Below, piece by piece: positions 32,980 through 39,917 of a stretch of DNA of 64,000 nucleotides; positions within the stretch are counted from its first letter, which is position 1, and each line of letters starts with the position of its first letter. Origin of the DNA: Alistipes senegalensis (GTDB taxonomy: Bacteria; Bacillota; Clostridia; Oscillospirales; Ruminococcaceae); assembly GCA_023665275.1 (NCBI GenBank), contig JAMPEF010000001.1, positions 166,924 to 230,923 on the forward strand, given 5' to 3'. Below the pieces are notes generated by a model. That model ran no database searches. It was not told where the DNA came from and worked only from the letters and a program-made list of their open reading frames with translations. Position numbers and translations under genes: made by a program.

Positions 32980-34140
32980 TTAATTATTTCCAATAATTAT
33001 TTTTCTGATAAGACACATATCAAAGGAATCAACAACATTGTCATCATTGAGGTCAGCGGATTTCCATTCAGGAATTGCAGGATTTTCACCGAAAATGAAT
33101 TTATTCATTAAAACTGCGTCAGCGATATTTACTTTTCCGTCGCCGTTGAGGTCACCTTTGATTATTTCAGGCTGACCTATTTTTTTGAATTTATATCCGT
33201 ATTTTTCAGCGTATTTCTGTGCGGTGGAGTTTTCATAGCCGTATATTGTGCCTTTATAATTGCTGTCTGTATCTAAAATTTTTATTTCACCGTCATAGAT
33301 TTCACATTCCGGATTATATATAATTATTTTTTTAAGACTTGTGCAGTTCTGAAAAGCCATATTATCTATGATTGTTACATTATATGGAATTTCTATTGTT
33401 TCAAGACTTTTACAGCCGTAAAATGCCGATTTTCCTATATATTCGACGTTTTCCGGAATTTCTATCGACATAAGACGTTCACAACCATAAAATGAAGCCT
33501 GATTAATGCTTGTTACACTTTCAGGAATATCAATATACATAAGATTTTTACAGCCTGTAAATAAGTTATTGCTTATTTCCGTTATGCCGTCGGGGATATT
33601 TACTGATTCAAGATAAGTGCAGTTACTGAAAACCATTGAGCCGATATTTGTCACGCTGTCCGGAATTGTCACATATGTAAGATTTATACAGTCATAGAAT
33701 AAACTGCCGCTTATACTTGTTAGATTGTCAGGAAGTTCTATTGATGTAAATCCGCAATGACTGAATGCACTGTCACCGATATTTGTTATGCTGTCAGGTA
33801 GGTTTATTTCCATAAGACTTCTACAGCCATAAAAAGCCTGTTCACCGATATTTGTCACACTGTCGGGAATTTCAACAGAATTTAAATAATCATGCATTCT
33901 GAATGCCCAGTCCTGAATACCTGTAACGGTTATGCCATCTATTTCGGACGGAATTACAATATCTGTAGCCTTAGCATCACAGCCAGTAATATCTATATGG
34001 TCTTCCATGACAATATATGTAATATCTCCCGTATGCTGTTCATCATTTGCATTTGCCGTGACGGGTGCAAGCATATTTGAAAATGAAAGTGCCATTGATA
34101 AAGCCATAAATCCAACCATTATTTTATTTGATTTTTTCAT
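32980..34140 (-). CDS. Secreted LRR_5 protein with dockerin, opposite orientation
   Basis: A 386-residue family member on the other strand: signal peptide (cleaved near VTANA), about ten LRR_5 repeats (IPDSVTNIGEQAFYGCRSL), ENSTAQKYAEKYGYKFKKIG, and a full dockerin with canonical loops (GDLNGDGKVNIADAVLMNKFIFG, LNDDNVVDSFDMCLIRKIIIGNN). Its dockerin differs from the QKYILG...RKKLIEK type of its neighbours, so it may recognise another cohesin. AGAGGTGA precedes the ATG, and it has its own consensus promoter. Confidence 0.92.
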   Translation of the reverse strand: MKKSNKIMVGFMALSMALSFSNMLAPVTANANDEQHTGDITYIVMEDHIDITGCDAKATDIVIPSEIDGITVTGIQDWAFRMHDYLNSVEIPDSVTNIGEQAFYGCRSLMEINLPDSITNIGDSAFSHCGFTSIELPDNLTSISGSLFYDCINLTYVTIPDSVTNIGSMVFSNCTYLESVNIPDGITEISNNLFTGCKNLMYIDIPESVTSINQASFYGCERLMSIEIPENVEYIGKSAFYGCKSLETIEIPYNVTIIDNMAFQNCTSLKKIIIYNPECEIYDGEIKILDTDSNYKGTIYGYENSTAQKYAEKYGYKFKKIGQPEIIKGDLNGDGKVNIADAVLMNKFIFGENPAIPEWKSADLNDDNVVDSFDMCLIRKIIIGNN

Positions 34141-34159
34141 AAAAAATCACCTCTTGAAA

Positions 34160-34188
34160 ATTATATCATACATGAAACTTTTTGTCAA
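34160..34188 (-). promoter_or_regulatory. Promoter of the minus-strand LRR gene
   Basis: On the minus strand, TTGACA, a 17-bp spacer and TATAAT. Confidence 0.9.
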
Positions 34189-34218
34189 ATAATTCTTAAA
34201 AAATTTTTTAAAATCCTC

Positions 34219-34247
34219 TTGACAAATCCGGAATAATGTTGTATAAT
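34219..34247 (+). promoter_or_regulatory. Promoter of T-box/leuA
   Basis: TTGACA, 17-bp spacer, TATAAT, directly before the T-box leader. Confidence 0.9.
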
Positions 34248-34254
34248 ACTATCG

Positions 34255-34525
34255 TATACTATCAAATGTGTTGACGGGAAAAAAGACCTGCTGTAATTTT
34301 CACAGAGAGCTGTTGTGTGGTGCGAAACAGTAAAATTTTTCAGGTTATAGCTCCTCCCTGAGCAGTCGGCTGAAAGTTTTTCGATTAGGTCAGACCGGAT
34401 TTCTCACGTTAAAGAGATATGCATTCTTTGTGATGCAGATGAGTGGGCGTATTTTACGTCAATGAGAGTGGTAACACGGAAATTTTTTCGTCTCTCCTAT
34501 GGTTAATCCATGGGAGAGCTTTTAT
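34255..34525 (+). promoter_or_regulatory. T-box leader, leucine type
   Basis: A complete T-box riboswitch upstream of leuA. Stem I shows the AG-bulge/distal-loop pattern CAGAGAGCTG...GGTGCGAAACAG, the pair ACCTG/CAGGT closing the specifier loop, and GCTGAAAG at the 3' end. The T-box core AGAGTGGTAACACGG lies at 34465-34479. The competing terminator is CTCTCCTATGG/CCATGGGAGAG at 34492-34518, followed by T-rich sequence. The specifier loop reads TATAGCTCCTCC; CTC, a leucine codon, is at 34351-34353. Uncharged tRNA-Leu should prevent termination and switch leuA on. Confidence 0.93.
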
Positions 34526-34545
34526 TTTAAAGGAGGATTTTTTTC

Positions 34546-36204
34546 ATGAATAATTATCAGAAGTACACAAGGCAGTTTTTTGAAGCACCGAAAACTTCAA
34601 TGAAATGGACACAAAAGTCCTACATTGAAAAAGCACCGGCATGGTGCAGCGTCGATTTAAGAGACGGCAATCAGGCACTTATTACCCCTATGAATCTTGA
34701 CGAAAAACTTGAATTTTTCAAGGAACTTGTAAGAATAGGCTTCAAGGAAATTGAGATAGGATTTCCGGCAGCCTCCGAAACAGAGTATGAATTATGCCGT
34801 ACACTTATTGAGGAAAATTTAATTCCCGATGATGTGACAATACAGGTACTCACACAGTCAAGGGAACATATAATTGAAAAGACTTTTGAGGCACTCCGTG
34901 GCTGTAAAAATGCAATAGTTCATCTCTATAACTCCACTTCACTCGCACAGCGTGAACAGGTTTTCCGCAAAAGCAAGGAGGAAATCAAGGAAATAGCCGT
35001 TAAAGGTGCTAAACTCTGCAAGGAGTTCAGGGAAAAATACGAGGGAAATTTCCGATTTGAGTACTCACCGGAAAGTTTCACCGGTACAGAACCGGAATAC
35101 GCATTGGAAGTCTGCAACGCTGTTATTGACATATGGCAGCCGACAGAAAGCGATAAAGTTATTATAAATCTGCCTGTTACCGTACAGCTTTCCATGCCAC
35201 ACGTGTATGCGAATCAGGTTGAATATATCTGTGAGAACATAAATAACCGTGAGAATGTCATTATTTCACTGCACCCACATAATGACAGAGGTTGTGCAAT
35301 TGCCGATACTGAAATGGGACTTCTTGCCGGTGCTGACCGTGTAGAAGGTACACTTTTCGGAAACGGTGAGAGAACAGGAAATGTTGATATTATCACGCTT
35401 GCTATGAATATGTATTCACAAGGCGTTGACCCTGAACTTGATTTCAGTAATATTCCGGCAATAACGGAACTCTATACCCGTGTTACAAGAATGACAGTCA
35501 ATGAACGTCAGCCATATAGTGGTGCGTTGGTATTTGCAGCATTCAGCGGTTCGCATCAGGACGCTATAGCTAAAGGCATGAAGTGGCGTGAGGAAAAAAA
35601 TACTGAATACTGGACAGTTCCGTATCTTCCCATTGACCCTGCCGATGTTGGTCGTGAATATTCAGCGGACGTTATCAGAATCAACAGTCAGTCCGGAAAA
35701 GGCGGTATAGGATATATTCTTGAAACACGGTTCGGATATAATCTCCCGAAAAAAATGCGTGAGAACGTCGGTTATCTTGTCAAGAGTGTTTCAGACCACC
35801 AGCATAAGGAACTTATGCCCGATGAAGTATACACAATTTTCAAGCAGAATTATGTTGATATAACTACTCCGGTAAATATAATTGAAACACACTTTATACA
35901 GCAGAACGGCATTGAAGCTACTGTTACATTTGAATACAACGGCAGAAAAGTTACATCTACAGATTCCGGAAATGGTCGTCTTGACGCTGTAAGCAATGCA
36001 ATACGCTCTTATATCGGTGCTGAATATACTATAAATACCTACACCGAACACGCTTTAGAAGTCGGTTCGGCATCAAAGGCTGTATCATACGTTGAAATTA
36101 CCGACAGCAACGGTAAGAGTTTCTGGGGAACAGGCATTGACAATGATATTATCACATCATCTGTCAAGGCTCTTGCAAGTGCTTTAAACAATATGCTTAA
36201 ATAA
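34546..36204 (+). CDS. leuA: 2-isopropylmalate synthase
   Basis: The first committed step of leucine synthesis: acetyl-CoA plus 2-ketoisovalerate to 2-isopropylmalate. The 552-residue protein is of the long (yeast/actinobacterial-like LeuA) type. It has CSVDLRDGNQALI at the start of the TIM barrel, IGFPAASETEYE, SLHPHNDRGCAIADTEMGLLAGADRVEGTLFGNGERTGN containing the metal-binding HxH region, and a C-terminal regulatory domain from about residue 430 that should give leucine feedback. AGGAGG precedes the ATG. It is regulated by the T-box and separated from the other leu genes, which lie 23 kb downstream. Confidence 0.97.
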   Translation: MNNYQKYTRQFFEAPKTSMKWTQKSYIEKAPAWCSVDLRDGNQALITPMNLDEKLEFFKELVRIGFKEIEIGFPAASETEYELCRTLIEENLIPDDVTIQVLTQSREHIIEKTFEALRGCKNAIVHLYNSTSLAQREQVFRKSKEEIKEIAVKGAKLCKEFREKYEGNFRFEYSPESFTGTEPEYALEVCNAVIDIWQPTESDKVIINLPVTVQLSMPHVYANQVEYICENINNRENVIISLHPHNDRGCAIADTEMGLLAGADRVEGTLFGNGERTGNVDIITLAMNMYSQGVDPELDFSNIPAITELYTRVTRMTVNERQPYSGALVFAAFSGSHQDAIAKGMKWREEKNTEYWTVPYLPIDPADVGREYSADVIRINSQSGKGGIGYILETRFGYNLPKKMRENVGYLVKSVSDHQHKELMPDEVYTIFKQNYVDITTPVNIIETHFIQQNGIEATVTFEYNGRKVTSTDSGNGRLDAVSNAIRSYIGAEYTINTYTEHALEVGSASKAVSYVEITDSNGKSFWGTGIDNDIITSSVKALASALNNMLK

Positions 36205-36210
36205 TAAAGA

Positions 36211-36238
36211 AAGGACGGATATAATATCCGTCCTTTTA
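36211..36238. terminator. Terminator after leuA
   Basis: A perfect ten-bp stem AAGGACGGAT/ATCCGTCCTT with a five-base loop. The T-run is short on the plus side; it may also serve the convergent dockerin gene. Confidence 0.8.
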
Positions 36239-36245
36239 ATTTATA

Positions 36246-36782
36246 TTATTCTGTTGTAGACTTTTCAGTGTATTTTAAGAGTATCCATGTTGCGTCCAAA
36301 GCGTCTACCTTATCGTCGCCGAGTTCATCTTTAGTCATGTTGCCGTATGTCTGGAAGTTTTCATGTTGAGCCTTTGTGTATTTATCGTAATTATCGGTGG
36401 AAAGGTCGCCGTAATAGCATAAAACAGCAGTAGCATCTATAGCATTAACATATCCGTCATGATTTACGTCACCCATTTCAGTATTTAAAGTGATGTCGCT
36501 GTTGATTTCTCCCATGAGTATTAAATCGTCGAAATATACATCACCATCACCATCAATATCGCCGTAAGTCAAGTAATGCTGTATTTCTTCTTCTGTGTAG
36601 CTATCTTCGTCACCGTTGTAATAATAGAAGATAAAATCAAGAAGTAAATCGGCATCTGCACTGTCAATAATTCCGTTCTGATTTACGTCACCTTTAAGGA
36701 CTTCCGCACCGGAAACCATAGGTACAGCGGATATCGCAAGCAAAGCACTTGCCATAAGTGCAGTTAATTTTTTTGTTTTCAT
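36246..36782 (-). CDS. Secreted tandem-dockerin-like protein without a catalytic domain
   Basis: A 178-residue exported protein consisting of a signal peptide (MKTKKLTALMASALLAISAVP, cleaved near VSGA) and four dockerin-type Ca loops: DVNQNGIIDSADADLLLDF, DIDGDGDVYFDDLILM, DVNHDGYVNAIDATAVLCYY, and a degenerate KDELGDDKVDALDATWILLKY. It thus looks like two dockerins in a row with spacer helices and nothing else. AAAGGAGG precedes the ATG at 36782. It follows the cohesin-like/dockerin gene by 13 bases and is surely co-transcribed. It could bridge two cohesins or act as a scaffold connector. Single-loop EF-hand proteins are an alternative reading. Confidence 0.8.
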   Translation of the reverse strand: MKTKKLTALMASALLAISAVPMVSGAEVLKGDVNQNGIIDSADADLLLDFIFYYYNGDEDSYTEEEIQHYLTYGDIDGDGDVYFDDLILMGEINSDITLNTEMGDVNHDGYVNAIDATAVLCYYGDLSTDNYDKYTKAQHENFQTYGNMTKDELGDDKVDALDATWILLKYTEKSTTE

Positions 36783-36795
36783 AAAATTACCTCCT

Positions 36796-37641
36796 TTATT
36801 GGTCTTCAAAAAATTCGTAGAAATCTATTTTTCCGACTCTTGAAGTATCTTCGCTGTTTGTAGACATATGCGTATAATATTTCATTATAATGTTAGAATC
36901 AGATAGACCAATAGAGTCGTCTTGATTTGCGTCAGGTGCTGCCGGACATATTGCGTCAGGAAAAATAGTTTTAAAGTTATTTTTTATACTTTCGACACTA
37001 AATGAACGGTTGTTATTTTTTTCCAATGCTGAGAGTATAAGTGAACTGTCGATAGCGTCCACATATCCGTCGTTGTTTACATCGCCGATTTTATATTCGC
37101 ATACTTGATTCATAGCAGGGGAGCGGTCAGTTACTGAATTAATGACAGGATCTCCTTTTACAGTTGCTATAGAGTCTGATGCGTCTTCAGTGGAACGAAA
37201 AACAACATTTATTTTTGCATTAGATGGAGTGAAATTTGCATTTTTTTCAAGATATATTGAAAGAAAACGTCCATTTAAATCATAGTTTTTTGAGGTACTG
37301 AATGTAATGAAAACATCGTTATCTCCATCTTTTACTATTAGGGGCGTACAGTGTATTTTTCCAGCGGTGCAGCCTTTTGTTTCAAATTCAATTTCAGGGG
37401 GATTAAAAGTATTATCCATTTTTAAATCCCAACCGTCGCCGACATCAAGATGAAATCCTCCGTTTGCTATAGCAGGAATATTTTCAAACATTATGTCTGC
37501 TCTAGCTGTGCCGTTGTCGTCGTATGTTATGTTAACATAAACTCGTGGGTCATTGCTTGCGGCTGAAACATTTGCTATAGGCATAGCAGATACCATAAGT
37601 GAAACAGCCATTAATGGTGCTAACACTTTTTTTAATTTCAT
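36796..37641 (-). CDS. Secreted cohesin-like/dockerin protein, candidate mini-scaffoldin
   Basis: A 281-residue exported protein. After a signal peptide (cleaved near VSAAS) come about 140 residues of beta-rich sequence. YVNITYDDNGTARADIMFENIPAI, GGFHLDVGDGWDLK and the later FITFSTSKNYDLNGRFLSIYL read like the strands of a cohesin-type jelly roll. The C-terminal half is a dockerin-type region with GDVNNDGYVDAIDSSLILSAL and DANQDDSIGLSDSNIIMKYYTHMST. A cohesin-dockerin layout matches adaptor scaffoldins such as ScaC of Ruminococcus flavefaciens. The dockerin is clear; the cohesin call is by eye and could be another CBM-like fold. GGAAGGAA fits the second of two nearby ATGs. Confidence 0.65.
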   Translation of the reverse strand: MKLKKVLAPLMAVSLMVSAMPIANVSAASNDPRVYVNITYDDNGTARADIMFENIPAIANGGFHLDVGDGWDLKMDNTFNPPEIEFETKGCTAGKIHCTPLIVKDGDNDVFITFSTSKNYDLNGRFLSIYLEKNANFTPSNAKINVVFRSTEDASDSIATVKGDPVINSVTDRSPAMNQVCEYKIGDVNNDGYVDAIDSSLILSALEKNNNRSFSVESIKNNFKTIFPDAICPAAPDANQDDSIGLSDSNIIMKYYTHMSTNSEDTSRVGKIDFYEFFEDQ

Positions 37642-37874
37642 ATTTATCATTTCCTTCCTTATTAAATAATAAATAAAATATAAGTCGTAATGGCTTTAAT
37701 ATTTCTATTATTATACTATCATGTTCTATAAAAAATGTCAATATGTTTTTATATAAAATATCAATTAGCTTTAATAATTCGTCAAACTGTACAAAAAAAC
37801 AGTTCTTTTTTCTACATGGTAAATTTTTAAACTATATTTATTCAAAAAAAACCTATGTTTTTTCTTATAAACTA
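37642..37874. other. Divergent intergenic region, AT-rich
   Basis: On the minus strand a TTGACA at about 37742-37737 lies 17 bp from TAGTAT and 20 bp from TATAAT, a probable promoter for the cohesin-like/dockerin pair. The remainder is poly-A/T rich with nothing recognised. Confidence 0.4.
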
Positions 37875-37903
37875 TGGACAAATTAAACAAAACATGGTAT
37901 AAT
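37875..37903 (+). promoter_or_regulatory. Promoter of the NUDIX gene
   Basis: TGGACA, 17-bp spacer, TATAAT. Confidence 0.75.
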
Positions 37904-37954
37904 ATTACTGAAACTACAGATATAATGCCGTATGGCAGGAAAGGATTTTATTGT

Positions 37955-38368
37955 ATGCTTTATGAAAAATCATGCGGAGCAATTGTTTACCGCAAATTTC
38001 ACGGCAATACTGAAATACTTCTTATCAAGCATATAAACAGCGGACACTGGTCATTCCCTAAAGGTCATGTTGAAAACGGTGAAACGGAAATGGAAACAGC
38101 TAAGCGTGAAATAAAAGAGGAAACCGCTATAGACGTTATGATTGACCCGACATTCCGTGAAACTGTTACTTATTCGCCGAAAAAAGACACCGTAAAGGTT
38201 GTTGTTTATTTTCTTGCAAGGGCTAAAAACGTTAATTTTATACCACAGGAAGACGAAATAGCAGAGATACGCTGGGTGGATATTTCATATGCCGGAAATA
38301 TATTGTCATACGAAAACGACAGAACTATTGTTACAAGAGCTAAAAACGCCATTAAAAACACTCACTGA
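37955..38368 (+). CDS. NUDIX hydrolase (diadenosine tetraphosphatase-like)
   Basis: A 137-residue NUDIX protein with the complete box GHVENGETEMETAKREIKEE (Gx5Ex7REUxEE). The head CGAIVYRKFHGNTEILLIKH and the HWSFPKGHVE sequence are typical of the Ap4A-hydrolase branch, so cleavage of dinucleoside polyphosphates or oxidised nucleotides is likely. The frame is open 27 codons further upstream, but that would begin before the transcript start given the promoter, so ATG at 37955 is chosen; AAAGGA lies about 11 bases before it. Confidence 0.93.
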   Translation: MLYEKSCGAIVYRKFHGNTEILLIKHINSGHWSFPKGHVENGETEMETAKREIKEETAIDVMIDPTFRETVTYSPKKDTVKVVVYFLARAKNVNFIPQEDEIAEIRWVDISYAGNILSYENDRTIVTRAKNAIKNTH

Positions 38369-38377
38369 TTTTTTAGG

Positions 38378-38401
38378 GACTGCTTATGGCAGTCATTTTT
38401 T
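38378..38401 (+). terminator. Terminator of the NUDIX gene
   Basis: GACTGC/GCAGTC stem with a TTATG loop, followed by ATTTTTT. Confidence 0.8.
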
Positions 38402-38433
38402 AATTTTTCTTGATTTCAGAAAGGGGAGGAAAT

Positions 38434-38916
38434 ATGCTGAAAAAAATTCTTGAAAAAAATTCGTGTGCAAGGTGTCGGTTATGCTGTATATTTGACCACT
38501 ATGATATATGGGAAACCCCTGTATTTACGCCTGAAATCCGTGACAGGATACTTGAAAAAAAACCGGAAACCCGATTTATCAGCAAAGACAACGGATATAT
38601 ATTCAGGGTAGAAGAATTTTCAGAGGAGGGACTTTTTTCATGTCCTGCACTCACGGAAAACGGCTGTATGCTGGGCGATGAAAAGCCTTTTGACTGTCGT
38701 ATATGGCCATACAGAATTATGAATATTTCGGGCAGACGTGCTATAACAATCGCTTCAATATGCGAAGAGTTATACAACAGACCTCTTTCACAGCTTGTCG
38801 GATTCCTGAAAGAAGGTCTTGCCGGTGAGATTTTCAGCTATGCGGATTCTCACCCTGAAATCGTAAAGCCTTATTATGAAGGCTATCCGATACTTATGCT
38901 TGAAATGACAGAATGA
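38434..38916 (+). CDS. YkgJ-family cysteine cluster protein
   Basis: A 160-residue protein with the cysteine arrangement of the YkgJ zinc/iron-chelating family: CARCRLCC at about residues 10-17, CPALTENGCMLG, PFDCRIWPYR and a later SICEE. Such proteins are thought to bind a metal or Fe-S centre; function is not defined. GGGGAGG precedes the ATG at 38434. It is followed 17 bases later by the exonuclease gene, with which it probably forms a two-gene unit. Confidence 0.85.
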   Translation: MLKKILEKNSCARCRLCCIFDHYDIWETPVFTPEIRDRILEKKPETRFISKDNGYIFRVEEFSEEGLFSCPALTENGCMLGDEKPFDCRIWPYRIMNISGRRAITIASICEELYNRPLSQLVGFLKEGLAGEIFSYADSHPEIVKPYYEGYPILMLEMTE

Positions 38917-38933
38917 TATAAGGGGGAAAAATT

Positions 38934-39911
38934 GTGGAGAGTACAGAAAAAAAATATCTTTGTTTTGCGGATTTTGAATTTACGTGTGGTTACTGTATAC
39001 ATAAACTTGATAGTGAAATACTTTCGTCAGGGGTTGTTATATGCGACGAAAATTACGAGGTAAAAGAGCAGTTCTATTGCACATCAAGACCGAACCGCTA
39101 TCCGAAAATGACGAAACAGTGTAAAAAACTCACAAAACTTACACAGGAAGAAATAAATAACGCTCCGGACAGTAACGACGTCATGAATATTATTTTAAGG
39201 CTTGTAAGAAAGTACAACATTGATAAAATCTATGTATGGGGAAATTTCGACCGTACAGGTCTTTCCTCCGATGCAAGACAACACCAGCGGTTCGGCAAAG
39301 CGTGTGCGAATATTCAGCGGGTAGGAAAGCGCATATGTGATATACAGCAAGGTATCACTGAAAAACTTGAACTCCCTGAACCCGTAAACATAAAAGAGCT
39401 TGCCTCCGCATTCGATTACCAGCCACTTTCGGGAAGTTTCCATAATGCCCTTAATGACGCACTTGCACTGTATGTGATATATAAGAGGGTATATACAGAA
39501 GATTTATCAGGAAATGAAAAACTTGCAGAAATCCGCCGTTTAAGAATTGAAAAAATTGAAAAGCGCCGTCAGGAAGTCGAAAAGAAACAAAAAGAAACAG
39601 CTTTTTCCGTGCCTCTTACAGACATGGAAAAGCTGTATTATTCAAATATAGACGAAAACAGCGACGAAGCAAAGAATTTTATATATCTCCGCAGTAAATT
39701 TGCAAGTTCCATGAAGAATAACCCTGAAAAAAATGATTTTCTTCTGCTTTACATGAAAACACCTGAAAAATTCAAGGTTATTCCGAAAGAAAAATATAAC
39801 AGGACTTTACAGGGACTTTCAACGAAAGCCATTGATTTCGGGAGGGAAAATTTTTCAGATTTAATTTTAAGGGAGTGCATGAATTATAATTCAGTGAAAT
39901 TAAAAATATAA
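38934..39911 (+). CDS. DEDDh 3'-5' exonuclease-like protein
   Basis: A 325-residue protein whose first 190 residues form a DnaQ/Eri1-type exonuclease: FADFEFTCG (first D and E), YVWGNFDRTGL (second D), and GSFHNALNDALALYVIYKR (H and last D), so all catalytic residues are present. The C-terminal 130 residues are a Lys/Glu-rich helical region of unknown role. It starts with GTG at 38934, well spaced from AGGGGG. Substrate, RNA or DNA, is not predictable; the closest named relatives are KapD/Eri1-type. Confidence 0.88.
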   Translation: MESTEKKYLCFADFEFTCGYCIHKLDSEILSSGVVICDENYEVKEQFYCTSRPNRYPKMTKQCKKLTKLTQEEINNAPDSNDVMNIILRLVRKYNIDKIYVWGNFDRTGLSSDARQHQRFGKACANIQRVGKRICDIQQGITEKLELPEPVNIKELASAFDYQPLSGSFHNALNDALALYVIYKRVYTEDLSGNEKLAEIRRLRIEKIEKRRQEVEKKQKETAFSVPLTDMEKLYYSNIDENSDEAKNFIYLRSKFASSMKNNPEKNDFLLLYMKTPEKFKVIPKEKYNRTLQGLSTKAIDFGRENFSDLILRECMNYNSVKLKI

Positions 39912-39917
39912 TTGAAA

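Noticed and set aside
24363..34140. Repeated DNA as mobile elements or integrase-linked cassettes
   Set aside because: The repeats are coding LRR units; no transposase, integrase or terminal repeats were seen.
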